Shown here: positions 43,007-50,955 of the stretch, piece after piece
Layout: each line of letters begins with the position of its first letter
How positions within the stretch are numbered: the first letter of the stretch is position 1
From: Muribaculum sp.
GTDB lineage: Bacteria; Bacteroidota; Bacteroidia; Bacteroidales; Muribaculaceae
DNA: 64,000 bases
NCBI GenBank assembly: GCA_009775095.1
Contig: VSOZ01000015.1
Location: 1 to 64,000, forward strand
Direction: 5' to 3'
Position numbers and translations under genes: made by a program
The notes under the pieces: model-generated
Told to the model about the DNA's origin: nothing
The model's database searches: none
Seen by the model: only the letters and a program-made list of their open reading frames with translations

Positions 43007-45544
43007 ATGATGAGAATCGTGTTTTTCATACTACTTGCTTTTGTCACTTTATCAGCAAAAGCCGAGGATATTACAGGATTATTGCTTGATGCGGAGAACC
43101 GTGAGCCGGTGGCAGGCGCCATAATCAAAGCGGTAGGAAGCAAAAACTTCACAGCCTCCAAAAGTGACGGGAGTTTTACTCTTAAAGGTCCTGCCACACA
43201 GCTTTCAATCCGTTGCATGGGCTATGAAACTAAAAACGTGGAAGTACCGCTGAAAAATAGTGAAATTATGCTACTCCCAAAAGAGACGGTGCTCAATGAA
43301 GTTGTCGTACAAGCCCCCGACATATTCCAGAAAGGCGACACTCTTGTGTTCAACGTCGGGAAATACGCGACTTCCGCCGACGATGCCATAATAGATGTAA
43401 TCAAACGTCTGCCCGGCGTAAAGGTCGAAAAAGACGGGACCATCATGTATCAGGGAAAGCCGATCAACAAATTCTATATCGACGGCAACGATTTTGTCGG
43501 TGATGCATATGGACTTGCCACCAACAATATATCGAAAGATGACGTGGCTGCGGTTGAGCTGATGGAGAATCATCAGCCAATCAAGGCTCTTGAGGATATT
43601 GAGTTTTCCGATCAAGCGGGCATCAATCTGAAGCTGAAAGAGGATGCCCGCTCACGATGGGTAGGCGTGACAAATGCAGGCGGCGGCTTATGCCCCGCGC
43701 TTTATTCAGGTTCCATATTCGCTATGCGGCTTGCACGGAAGATGCAGAATATGTTTACACTTAAAGCCGACAACACCGGTTGGAATCCTGAAAATGAGAT
43801 CAAGGACCACAGCTACGAACCTATGTTCTCATCGGTCTATCAGGAAGCGCTGTGGCGCGAGTATATAAGCGCTGATGCGGCCGGAGCGCCACTTTCCGAA
43901 TCACGCACACGCGACAATCGGTCATGGCTTGCCAATGCCATAGTCTCTTGGGGCAAGGGCGACGCTTCAAACAGGCTTAAACTGAATTACATCGGTGACC
44001 GCTTGGATTATTCATCGTCTATCTTCACAGACTATTTCAGCCCGGAGATAGATAATCTAAATCAGAACGACGCACTGCAAACACGACGCCATAGCCTTAA
44101 CGCCGAATTAAAGACAGAAATCAACAAAAAGAACTACTTTTTGAAGGACAATCTTAGATTTGATATCGGATGTCAACGCGGAGCGTCGGCAGTAAGCGGC
44201 TCATTTAACCTCAATCAGGATGTAGCGCGACGAAGGCTTTCGGTCACCAACGACCTGCGCCTCATCAAGAAGACCGACAAACGCATTTTCACACTCTCAT
44301 CGCGCAACGGTTTTCTTCACAATCCGGCGAGTCTGTCGGTTACTGCCGATTACGGCGAGCCGACACAACGGATAGGCATCAACGACTTCCGAAGCACTAC
44401 CGAAAGCCAATATGGTCTGTTCAAAGGCTTCTGGCGCCTTTATGTGGATGGCGGGGTTGACATAAACTATCGCCACATCTATTTAGACTTGTCGCATTTT
44501 CCCGTTGAGCAAAATACAGCCGGCCAATACAACGCCCTACTCGCCTGCGCCTATCTGTCGCCGAAAGCCGAATATGACCGGCGCGGATGGCGTGTTGTCC
44601 TGCGCATTCCGATTCAATGGCGCCATTATACACTGCAAGGCAATCATGACTTTGCCACATTCAGTCCGAATCTATATCTGTACCGGCAGTTGACTGCCAA
44701 ATCAGACTTTTCAATGCAGGTATCTTATTCTTCATATGCTCCTGATGCAGCCATGTTTGTCGACTGCGCGGTGCTGTCAGACTATCGCAATCTTTTCATG
44801 GCCACGCCGGTTAAGAAGACCGTCAGCGCAACATCAGCTTCAGCCACGTACCGCTATCGCAATCCGCTTACGGCTTTTTTTGCCAACATATCCGCTTCAT
44901 ATACATACAGCCGTTCGCCATACATAAACAATCAGAAATTTGTAAACGATTTTATCTTTACCACATATGAGCCGCTATCCACCGGGGCACACAATTTCAA
45001 CACCAAAGGCGGAGTGAGCAAGGGGTTATGCCACAACCGTTTGGTAATAGGGGTGGATCTGTCTTATTCAAATATATCGGCCGCAACAATGCGCGACGAC
45101 ACCAAGCGGGATTTCCGGCAAGAGGTATTTAACGCAAATCCATATTTCAAAGGGAGTCTTAATCGTTGGCTTTCGATGAATTATACAATTAACGTGAATG
45201 TCAACACTCTGAAGATAGGCAGTCAGTCATCCTCTGACGCAGCTTCACTGTACCAGACACTGTCGTTCACTATCATCCCTGACGATAACTTGCATTTTAC
45301 ACTTGGAGGAGAGCATTACTACACCCGCTTCGGCGACAGTCAGACCAAAGATGCCAACCTCGTGCTTCTTGACGCTTCGGCATCATGGCAGATAAACGCC
45401 AAACTAAGATTGGGACTTACAGCCCGCAATCTTCTTGACCGACAAAATTACCGCTACAGTACATTCGGCTCCTTGTCGCGCACAGACCACATCTACCGCA
45501 TACGCCCGCGCAACGTACTGGTCACCGCGCAATTACGTTTCTGA
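43007..45544 (+). CDS. TonB-receptor-like outer membrane beta-barrel protein
   Basis: 845 residues. A short signal peptide (ending AKAED, about residue 19) precedes a carboxypeptidase-D-like domain (ITGLLLDAENREPVAGAIIKAV...DGSFTL). A plug-like part follows (LNEVVVQAPDIFQKGDTLVFNVGKYATSADDAIIDVIKRLPGVKVEKDGTI), then a long beta-barrel ending in VTAQLRF with the terminal aromatic residue. This matches the OMP_b-brl_3 receptors that accompany GLPGLI proteins; ligand unknown. The family lacks a SusD partner. Likely controlled by the divergent two-component pair. Confidence 0.88.
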   Translation: MMRIVFFILLAFVTLSAKAEDITGLLLDAENREPVAGAIIKAVGSKNFTASKSDGSFTLKGPATQLSIRCMGYETKNVEVPLKNSEIMLLPKETVLNEVVVQAPDIFQKGDTLVFNVGKYATSADDAIIDVIKRLPGVKVEKDGTIMYQGKPINKFYIDGNDFVGDAYGLATNNISKDDVAAVELMENHQPIKALEDIEFSDQAGINLKLKEDARSRWVGVTNAGGGLCPALYSGSIFAMRLARKMQNMFTLKADNTGWNPENEIKDHSYEPMFSSVYQEALWREYISADAAGAPLSESRTRDNRSWLANAIVSWGKGDASNRLKLNYIGDRLDYSSSIFTDYFSPEIDNLNQNDALQTRRHSLNAELKTEINKKNYFLKDNLRFDIGCQRGASAVSGSFNLNQDVARRRLSVTNDLRLIKKTDKRIFTLSSRNGFLHNPASLSVTADYGEPTQRIGINDFRSTTESQYGLFKGFWRLYVDGGVDINYRHIYLDLSHFPVEQNTAGQYNALLACAYLSPKAEYDRRGWRVVLRIPIQWRHYTLQGNHDFATFSPNLYLYRQLTAKSDFSMQVSYSSYAPDAAMFVDCAVLSDYRNLFMATPVKKTVSATSASATYRYRNPLTAFFANISASYTYSRSPYINNQKFVNDFIFTTYEPLSTGAHNFNTKGGVSKGLCHNRLVIGVDLSYSNISAATMRDDTKRDFRQEVFNANPYFKGSLNRWLSMNYTINVNVNTLKIGSQSSSDAASLYQTLSFTIIPDDNLHFTLGGEHYYTRFGDSQTKDANLVLLDASASWQINAKLRLGLTARNLLDRQNYRYSTFGSLSRTDHIYRIRPRNVLVTAQLRF

Positions 45545-45675
45545 TATACCTACTTTATTTTATAGCCTTTCATGTTAGCATAGCGTAAGCATAATCAATT
45601 TTTTTGTTTTTGAATAAACATTTACGTATATTGTGCGTCATATATTACGTGTAATGTCATAAAACTGTTTTTATT

Positions 45676-46383
45676 ATGAAACTAATCAATCGCACCCTGC
45701 CCGCGTTGCTTATTGCCGCCGGCATATTTTTTCTCGGTATCTTTATCAAAGCGGGTATTGACAACTTCAGCAATCGCGACCGTGTCATCACTGTACGCGG
45801 ACTTGCCGAAAAAGAGGTAATGGCCAACAAAGTCACTTGGCCCATAGTCTGCAAGGAAGTAGGCAACAACCTACCCGCAATATACGACAAAATCACATCG
45901 ACCAACAATGCCCTTATCAAATTTCTGACATCCAACGGTATCACAAAAGAAGAGATATCGGTCAACGCGCCCGACATAATCGATCTTCAGGCCGAACGCT
46001 ACGGTAACCGCGACTTCCAGTATCGCTACAACGTGAGGTCAGTAGTAGTGGTAACGTCAAGCAATGTAGCCAAAGTAAACGAACTTATCAAACGTCAGAC
46101 CGAACTGCTGAAAGAAGGCATAGCCATAACTGCCGGCGACTACAACTACCAGACCATCTATGAATACACCGACCTCAACACGATAAAACCGGGCATGATA
46201 GCCGAAGCCACCCACAATGCCCGTGAGGCCGCCAACAAATTTGCCGCCGACTCGCACAGCAATATCGGCAAAATCAAAACCGCCACACAAGGCCAGTTCT
46301 CCATTGAGAACCGCGATCCATACACACCCTACATAAAGAATGTACGTGTAGTATCGTCAATCGTCTTCTACCTCGAAGACTGA
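45676..46383 (+). CDS. SIMPL (DUF541) domain protein
   Basis: 235 residues. A single N-terminal membrane segment (about 8-27) is followed by the SIMPL/DUF541 fold: RVITVRGLAEKEVMANKVTWPIVCKEVGNN at the start, ITKEEISVNAPDIID in the middle, and NKFAADSHSNIGKIKTATQGQFSIENRD near the end. The family forms oligomeric periplasmic or surface proteins linked to stress; the precise role is unsettled. It stands alone downstream of the OMP gene with a 131-bp gap in which I see no firm promoter. Confidence 0.88.
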   Translation: MKLINRTLPALLIAAGIFFLGIFIKAGIDNFSNRDRVITVRGLAEKEVMANKVTWPIVCKEVGNNLPAIYDKITSTNNALIKFLTSNGITKEEISVNAPDIIDLQAERYGNRDFQYRYNVRSVVVVTSSNVAKVNELIKRQTELLKEGIAITAGDYNYQTIYEYTDLNTIKPGMIAEATHNAREAANKFAADSHSNIGKIKTATQGQFSIENRDPYTPYIKNVRVVSSIVFYLED

Positions 46384-46444
46384 CGATTTAAGCCGGTAAA
46401 CAAAGATATTTTTTATAAAATTGCGAAAACTGCAAAGGTAAGTT

Positions 46445-46474
46445 TTGAAAATACGAAAATTCGGCTTATCTTTG
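46445..46474 (+). promoter_or_regulatory. promoter of tRNA-Leu
   Basis: TTG (46445-46447), a 19-nt spacer and TATCTTTG (46467-46474), 10 bp before the tRNA 5' end. A textbook Bacteroidota promoter. Confidence 0.8.
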
Positions 46475-46484
46475 CACTCGCAAT

Positions 46485-46568
46485 GCCCGGGTGGCGGAAT
46501 GGTAGACGCGCTCGTTTCAGGTGCGAGTGCTGCGAGGCGTGCAGGTTCGAGTCCTGTTCTGGGCACCA
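46485..46568 (+). tRNA. tRNA-Leu (anticodon CAG)
   Basis: 84 nt including an encoded CCA. The acceptor stem GCCCGGG pairs with TCTGGGC through two G-U pairs. The anticodon arm CTCGT-TTCAGGT-GCGAG gives CAG, reading CUG. The long variable arm is the class II shape expected for leucine. The T arm is GCAGG-TTCGAGT-CCTGT. Its 3' end faces the accessory island. Confidence 0.95.
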
Positions 46569-46569
46569 C

Positions 46570-46603
46570 AACCTCTTGATAATCGACAGATTTTCAAGAG
46601 GTT
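46570..46603 (+). terminator. terminator of tRNA-Leu
   Basis: AACCTCTTGA (46570-46579) pairs with TCAAGAGGTT (46594-46603), directly behind the CCA and followed by TCTTATCTTTC. Confidence 0.7.
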
Positions 46604-46835
46604 TCTTATCTTTCAGATGTACTAAAAGTGTACTCTGTGAAAAAGTGCACTGCAAAAGTCAACCAAAATCGGAAAGCAACAGCAGCAGAATAGTGAGTTG
46701 TATTTCGGGAAATAATAACCGGTTTTACGCATCGGACAGCGATAACATTTTGAGAGATATTAGAGAGCAGGATTGTGATGTGACTTTCAAAAATTTGAGT
46801 CCCTTTTTAAATTAACGATAAGAAAAGAACGAGTG
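46604..46835. other. non-coding gap, possible remnant of an older gene
   Basis: No intact gene is seen. A plus-strand frame ending at 46815 reads protein-like over its last 35 codons (NNNRFYASDSDNILRDIREQ...FKNLSPFLN), but upstream it runs into the tRNA with no usable start. It may be the tail of a decayed gene beside the tRNA. No integrase sequence is recognisable. Confidence 0.3.
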
Positions 46836-46868
46836 TTTCCGATTAAAAGGATAATTTTGTTGCGGAAA
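46836..46868 (+). promoter_or_regulatory. promoter-like box shared with the WYL operon
   Basis: CCGATTAAAA, 3 nt, TAATTTTG (46852-46859), then TTGCGGAAA. The same arrangement (CCGATTAAAA, 3 nt, TAACTTTG, TAGCAGAAA) occurs upstream of the WYL gene at 49476-49505; about 24 of 31 positions agree. It may be a second binding site for the WYL protein. The left arm of the inverted repeat seen at the WYL gene is degenerate here. Confidence 0.5.
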
Positions 46869-46880
46869 GCGGTTGACTTA

Positions 46881-46910
46881 TTGTGAAATCAGAAATAATA
46901 TTTAATTTTG
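46881..46910 (+). promoter_or_regulatory. possible second promoter upstream of the structured RNA
   Basis: TTG (46881-46883), a 19-nt spacer and TAATTTTG (46903-46910). It lies between the shared box and the RNA's nearest promoter; it could give a longer transcript. Confidence 0.4.
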
Positions 46911-46928
46911 CGATTGCAATTCAGAGTA

Positions 46929-46961
46929 TTTGATGAATTCACGACATAGCAATTAGCTTTG
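46929..46961 (+). promoter_or_regulatory. promoter of the structured RNA
   Basis: TTTG (46929-46932), a 21-nt spacer and TAGCTTTG (46954-46961). The expected start near 46967 is just before the first arm of the RNA's closing stem, which supports this box as the RNA promoter. Confidence 0.6.
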
Positions 46962-46967
46962 ACCAAT

Positions 46968-47136
46968 TACACGGCTTTAGTAAATTCTGGTAAAATTTCC
47001 TCTGAGTTCCGAGTAATGAGTCGAAAGATGGGTTGCACCCGTTCAGGGCGCCGACCGCTTTCAACTTATTTGAACTCAAGGTTTACCAGAGCCGACTAAA
47101 GCAAATAAGCGAAAAGGGTGTCGCGCCTTTTCTTTT
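46968..47136 (+). ncRNA. structured non-coding RNA with 6S-like architecture
   Basis: Three consecutive stems close on each other: 46974-46981 with 47095-47102 (8 bp), 46986-46994 with 47082-47090 (9 bp), and 46999-47009 with 47072-47081 (10 bp with one bulged base). They enclose a large internal bubble (about 47010-47022 and 47063-47071), then a GAAAG/CTTTC stem (47023-47027 with 47058-47062) and a GGGT-TGC-ACCC hairpin. A promoter lies just upstream and a terminator-like hairpin just downstream, giving about 165-170 nt. A long stem broken by one central bubble is the form of 6S RNA, and the Bacteroidota version (6S-Flavo) is the first alternative to test. It contains no open frame. Confidence 0.65.
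47112..47136 (+). terminator. terminator of the structured RNA
   Basis: AAAAGG (47112-47117) pairs with CCTTTT (47126-47131), followed by CTTTTT. The short stem is weak but correctly placed. 47137-47194 holds no recognisable promoter, so the next gene may depend on readthrough. Confidence 0.5.
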
Positions 47137-47194
47137 TATCACTCGCGGCCGCAATACCGAAATGCGTTAATGTAGGCAAAGACCATCCGTATAA

Positions 47195-48244
47195 ATGCAG
47201 ACATCTGAAGGACATACTTATATCTTGGAAAATCTACTTTCTGAAATAAATAAAATTAGTGCTCGAGCCAACGGCTTTAGTTATTTAGCAATGCTCGGAC
47301 AAACTACGCGCGAGATGACACATTCAGCATTTATTGCTGAGCTACTGAACCCATGTGGGTGCCATGGCGAGGGAAGCTTGTTTCTTGACATTTTTCTTGA
47401 GCTGTTAAGCCAACAGCATATATCTATACGCACCAACAATTTTAATAGCAAAACTGCCGAGGTCTGTATCGAGAAAGATTTTGGACCGGAGCGAGAAATG
47501 GAAGATGGTCATTTCGGAGGGCGGATAGACATATATATTAAGGACAATATTGGGAATGTTATTGTCATTGAAAATAAGGTATATGCCGGTGATCAGGATT
47601 TTCAGTTGGAACGTTACTATAACTCAACCGAGAAGAAAGCGGATATCATTTATCTTACCCTTGACGGGCGTAAACCATCTGCCAAAAGTCTTGGTTCATT
47701 GAGTCGTGACAAGGTTCTCAATATGTCATATTCGTGGATAATAGAATGGTTAAAGAGTTGCATATCGCACACTAAAAATGAATTATTACAGTCTGCAATG
47801 GAACAATATGTCAACACAGTAGAGGGTCTATGCTCAGATTTCAAAATAAGAGAAACGATATTGTCGTCGTCGGCCAATATGAAAGCGTCATTGGCTATTA
47901 AGGCGAATATTGACGATGCTCGTGATATGGCCACAACGGAATTTATGATGATGCTGAGTGAAGAGCTGCATGGAGGTGAAGTCCGTAAAGTAGGCAAAGA
48001 ATGGCTTTTTTCACTTGGCGAATTTGAAGTCGGGATCGAATGGAGACTATTCGTAATAGCTAAACGCAAATATGAAAACAAACCCCGGGAGTGGAAATAT
48101 GTGACGATAAATGGTGAAAAGATTAACTTTCATACGTTTGAAGGCATTGCATCTCGTTGGCTCGATGAGCCTAAAGAAAAATTCATTAAAGAAGTTGCCT
48201 CGGCAACAAGAGGTGTCAAGAACGAATTGGAAATAGCCGACTGA
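47195..48244 (+). CDS. PD-(D/E)XK nuclease family protein
   Basis: 349 residues, no signal peptide. The core nuclease motif is seen: Glu49 in SAFIAELLNP, Asp112 in GGRIDIYIKD, then Glu126-x-Lys128 in IVIENKVYAGDQDFQLERYY. This is the pattern of the PDDEXK_4-like family, often encoded in defence islands. The C-terminal part (about 230-349) is mixed alpha/beta, with WLFSLGEFEVGIEWRLF and KFIKEVASATRGVKNELEIAD, and I do not recognise it. It is 12 bp upstream of the split ORF, so both belong to one unit. DNA cleavage is inferred from the motif; the target is unknown. Confidence 0.85.
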   Translation: MQTSEGHTYILENLLSEINKISARANGFSYLAMLGQTTREMTHSAFIAELLNPCGCHGEGSLFLDIFLELLSQQHISIRTNNFNSKTAEVCIEKDFGPEREMEDGHFGGRIDIYIKDNIGNVIVIENKVYAGDQDFQLERYYNSTEKKADIIYLTLDGRKPSAKSLGSLSRDKVLNMSYSWIIEWLKSCISHTKNELLQSAMEQYVNTVEGLCSDFKIRETILSSSANMKASLAIKANIDDARDMATTEFMMMLSEELHGGEVRKVGKEWLFSLGEFEVGIEWRLFVIAKRKYENKPREWKYVTINGEKINFHTFEGIASRWLDEPKEKFIKEVASATRGVKNELEIAD

Positions 48245-48256
48245 CATTATCGTAAT

Positions 48257-49402
48257 ATGAACGAGGATATAAAGTTGCTTTATTGCGAGGAGGAGCATCT
48301 TATGCGGCTTATGAAATTGCCGATAAAAGATGTTTTGTCTTATGCCCGTCAGTTTCGCGAAATCAGCAATCATACGGCTATTACGAAGCTGAAGGAATTA
48401 TATTCATCAGTCGGGGATGACATAAGATGGGCCAAACTCATATTTTGGGCTTCATATTTCTAGCAGGATACAGAACATCAGTTCAGGTCTGATTTTCCCT
48501 GCCCGCAGTTGCAGGTAGATGATACGATGTGGCTCGACTGGGAGACGACCATAATGATGATTGGAACCCTTGTCAAGAACGGGCAGGACAAAGAAACACT
48601 CATAGCGATTTCAGCCGGCAGTATTTACCGGTTTATTGGAGCCAATTGGAACTATACGCTTGATCGTATTTCAGATGATGACCTTAACGATTTCGCATGG
48701 CTATTTATCGAGAAAGATACAATATTTGCGGAAGAAAGGGTACGGAGATACAATAAACGAAAGCATGATTACTCTGAAAGCGAAATTGACCATCTTAGTA
48801 AAATGAATGAACGGTTTGGAGAATTGACAGAAGAAATGTTTGTCAGGCTGAAAAAAATCATAGCTTCATCTAAAGGAGCGGTCAGCGAAGGGGTGGCAAA
48901 CGAAGGAACTGTTGTAATAAAGGCTTCATTTTATTTTGAAGGGACAACTGATTTTACAAAACCGCATTGCATCCAGTTCTCACCTAATCCGTTGGAGACC
49001 ATTATAAATGTCGCGAGTGTAGGAATTACATATGTATTCAGTAACGATGAGGATAAGGCGTACTATCTCTTTAGTGAAAAGTACTGCAATCCGGATGGTA
49101 TATTGGAAACTTCTCAAAAACAAATCCCGTTCGAAGCACTGCGTGAGCAATATTCCACCTGTTCCCCGACTATACAATCAGCAGGATTAGTTGAGCGAAT
49201 TGCAGAAAAATATGGCATCGAGGGATATGTGAATCCGTATGATAAATTGAACGATGACATTATCAGTCTGCAAAAAAGAATTGGAAGAAATCTTAATTAT
49301 TTCTTCAAAAAGATGTTTTATGACGGACTTCTGACTCTTGAAGATGCTCTCAGAATCATCGCGGACAGATTACGGTATAAATTTGACATTCAATTGATCT
49401 GA
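48257..49402 (+). pseudogene. gene of unknown function split by one in-frame TAG
   Basis: One frame runs from ATG 48257 to the stop at 49402 (about 381 codons) and is broken only by a TAG at 48461-48463. Part 1 (68 residues) begins MNEDIKLLYCEEEHLMRLMKL and ends WAKLIFWASYF. The frame then continues QDTEHQFRSDFPCPQLQVDDTMWLDWETT without any shift, and an ATG at 48509 would start a 297-residue second protein ending FDIQLI. There are no other stops and codon use stays normal, so the stop is recent, or read through, or the two parts are made separately. I recognise no domain. It lies 12 bp after the PD-(D/E)XK gene, suggesting a two-component operon. Confidence 0.7.
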
Positions 49403-49455
49403 TAGATAGCCCAAGTAATTCGGAGTTATCGGTTAGAATATTTCCGAAAAATCCA

Positions 49456-49484
49456 TTTAATCGGAATTTGTATTGCCGATTAAA
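49456..49484 (+). promoter_or_regulatory. perfect inverted-repeat operator in the WYL promoter
   Basis: TTTAATCGG (49456-49464), 11 nt, CCGATTAAA (49476-49484): 9-bp arms, all matching. It overlaps the TTTG box at 49467-49470 and stops 4 bp before the TAACTTTG box, an ideal site for repression or autoregulation. WYL regulators of defence systems (BrxR/CapW type) bind comparable palindromes in their own promoters. Confidence 0.7.
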
Positions 49485-49496
49485 ACCTTAACTTTG
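49467..49496 (+). promoter_or_regulatory. promoter of the WYL-led operon
   Basis: TTTG (49467-49470), an 18-nt spacer and TAACTTTG (49489-49496), about 25 bp before the WYL start codon. The inverted repeat above lies across it. Confidence 0.65.
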
Positions 49497-49521
49497 TAGC
49501 AGAAACAAAAAGACATAAATA

Positions 49522-50433
49522 ATGGTAGACATTCTGCTCAAACGATACCTATGGCTGATTGACACTCTCCGCAACAAGGGAGAGATGATCTACGATGACA
49601 TAGCCGCATCGTGGGAACGCTCGGCGGCCAATGATGACGGCTCATCGCTGTCAAAGCGCACTCTGTACAACCACTGTCAGGCGATTCTGAAGCATTTCGG
49701 CATAGAGATTTCGTGCCGCAGGGGGCGAGGGCTTAATCTATATTATATAGTCAATCCCGAAGAACTTACGGACAACAGTATAAATAGCTGGCTTATTGAG
49801 AACTACTCATTGAGTACACTTCTCGAAGAGAATGGCGATATAGCAGATAAAATCTTACTTGAGGATATTCCATCCGGCAGACAATTTCTGGCGGTAGTAA
49901 TGAAGTCATTGCGGGAATCACGGGTACTGCACATCTCATATCGAAATTTCTCCGGCAGAGGATACGACGATATAGATGTAGAGCCTTTATGTGTCAAGCT
50001 GTTCAAGCGGAGGTGGTATATGCTTGTCCGTATGGTTTCAAACGGATATTTGAGAATATTCTCTCTTGATCGTGTTCAGAAAATGGAAATGACAGAGCGA
50101 CACTTCATCTATCCTGAGGACTTCTCCGCTCAAACATTTTTCGAGCCATACTTCGGCATTTCCGCCCTGTCCGGTGAAACGCCGCAGCAAATCATTTTCA
50201 GAGCTTATGCCGAGCTGCCCGGATATCTACAGTCTTTGCCGATGCACCACTCTCAAAAAATCATCTCACAGAATGAATCTTATACAGAATTCGCACTAAA
50301 TGTTGCCCCAACGTTTGAATTTGTTCAAGAGATTCTTCTGCATCGCGACCAGATAGAAATCATTTCCCCTATTGATTTGCGTAACAAAATCAGAGGCATA
50401 ATCAACAACATACAGAAACTATATAAAAAATAA
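49522..50433 (+). CDS. WYL-domain transcriptional regulator
   Basis: 303 residues. The N-terminal 80 residues form a winged helix region (KGEMIYDDIAASWERSA...SLSKRTLYNHCQAILKHFGIEISCRRGRGLN). The WYL domain spans about 125-195 (RESRVLHISYRNFSGRGYDDIDVEPLCVKLFKRRWYMLVRMVSNGYLRIFSLDRVQKMEMT), with the RWYML signature. A C-terminal extension (WCX-like) follows. Such proteins sense nucleic acid or nucleotide ligands and control defence operons. It leads a tight five-gene run (gaps 7-38 bp) and has an inverted repeat over its promoter, so it probably regulates itself and its neighbours. Confidence 0.9.
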   Translation: MVDILLKRYLWLIDTLRNKGEMIYDDIAASWERSAANDDGSSLSKRTLYNHCQAILKHFGIEISCRRGRGLNLYYIVNPEELTDNSINSWLIENYSLSTLLEENGDIADKILLEDIPSGRQFLAVVMKSLRESRVLHISYRNFSGRGYDDIDVEPLCVKLFKRRWYMLVRMVSNGYLRIFSLDRVQKMEMTERHFIYPEDFSAQTFFEPYFGISALSGETPQQIIFRAYAELPGYLQSLPMHHSQKIISQNESYTEFALNVAPTFEFVQEILLHRDQIEIISPIDLRNKIRGIINNIQKLYKK

Positions 50434-50461
50434 TACCTTACCTGATAAAAAAACTACACAA

Positions 50462-50950
50462 ATGAAACATAACAATCTTATATTTCTCAAGCCGTTCACA
50501 ATCAAGAATCCTACGCTTGACCAGCAGAATGATTTTCTGACAAGAGAGTTTCTCATCGAAACCGAATGTGCCGATCTCGGCAAGATTTATGATAACGACG
50601 CCCTGCATGGCAAAAATCTTGCCACGTTCATCCCCGAAACTATCCAAAGCGTAAATCCTGAATGGGTTATCGCAGACAGCGAATGTGCAACCGTAGCTTT
50701 GGGACTGCATTATCAAAAGAAAATACTCATCAACCCGTCGGTCTCGACGAGGAATCTTAACAATGTGCCAGATTTCGCACTCGAAAATACATATGCGTAT
50801 TTCGACATGGCTCACGAAAGAGACTACGAGCGGATGCAGACTATCTATCCAAATGCTGTCCTGATGGGATTTTTTGACGGAGGGTCCGATGCCATATCTC
50901 TGTTTGAGATTAAGGAGATGGTGGAGGAGATTATTGATGATAAAGAATAA
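50462..50950 (+). CDS. YqiA-like alpha/beta hydrolase-fold protein with degenerate active site
   Basis: 162 residues. The middle (VNPEWVIADSECATVALGLHYQKKILINPSVS) matches the strand-nucleophile-strand part of YqiA/UPF0227 esterases, where a G-x-S-x-G turn is followed by K-x-I-L-I-N-P. Here that turn reads ADSECA, lacking both glycines. A later LMGFFDGGSDAISLFE sits where the catalytic Asp region would be, and no closing His motif is obvious. It therefore looks like a non-catalytic relative, perhaps a sensor or partner. It lies 28 bp after the WYL gene and 5 bp before the next ORF. The YqiA relation is recognised by eye and moderately sure. Confidence 0.6.
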   Translation: MKHNNLIFLKPFTIKNPTLDQQNDFLTREFLIETECADLGKIYDNDALHGKNLATFIPETIQSVNPEWVIADSECATVALGLHYQKKILINPSVSTRNLNNVPDFALENTYAYFDMAHERDYERMQTIYPNAVLMGFFDGGSDAISLFEIKEMVEEIIDDKE

Positions 50951-50955
50951 CACCA

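Noticed and set aside
46483..46815. 110-codon plus-strand frame starting inside tRNA-Leu
   Set aside because: It begins in the tRNA and crosses its terminator; only the last part looks protein-like, so at most a remnant.
46604..47194. Retron or CRISPR-associated RNA next to the PD-(D/E)XK gene
   Set aside because: No reverse transcriptase, no cas gene and no repeat-spacer array is present; a stand-alone structured RNA fits better.
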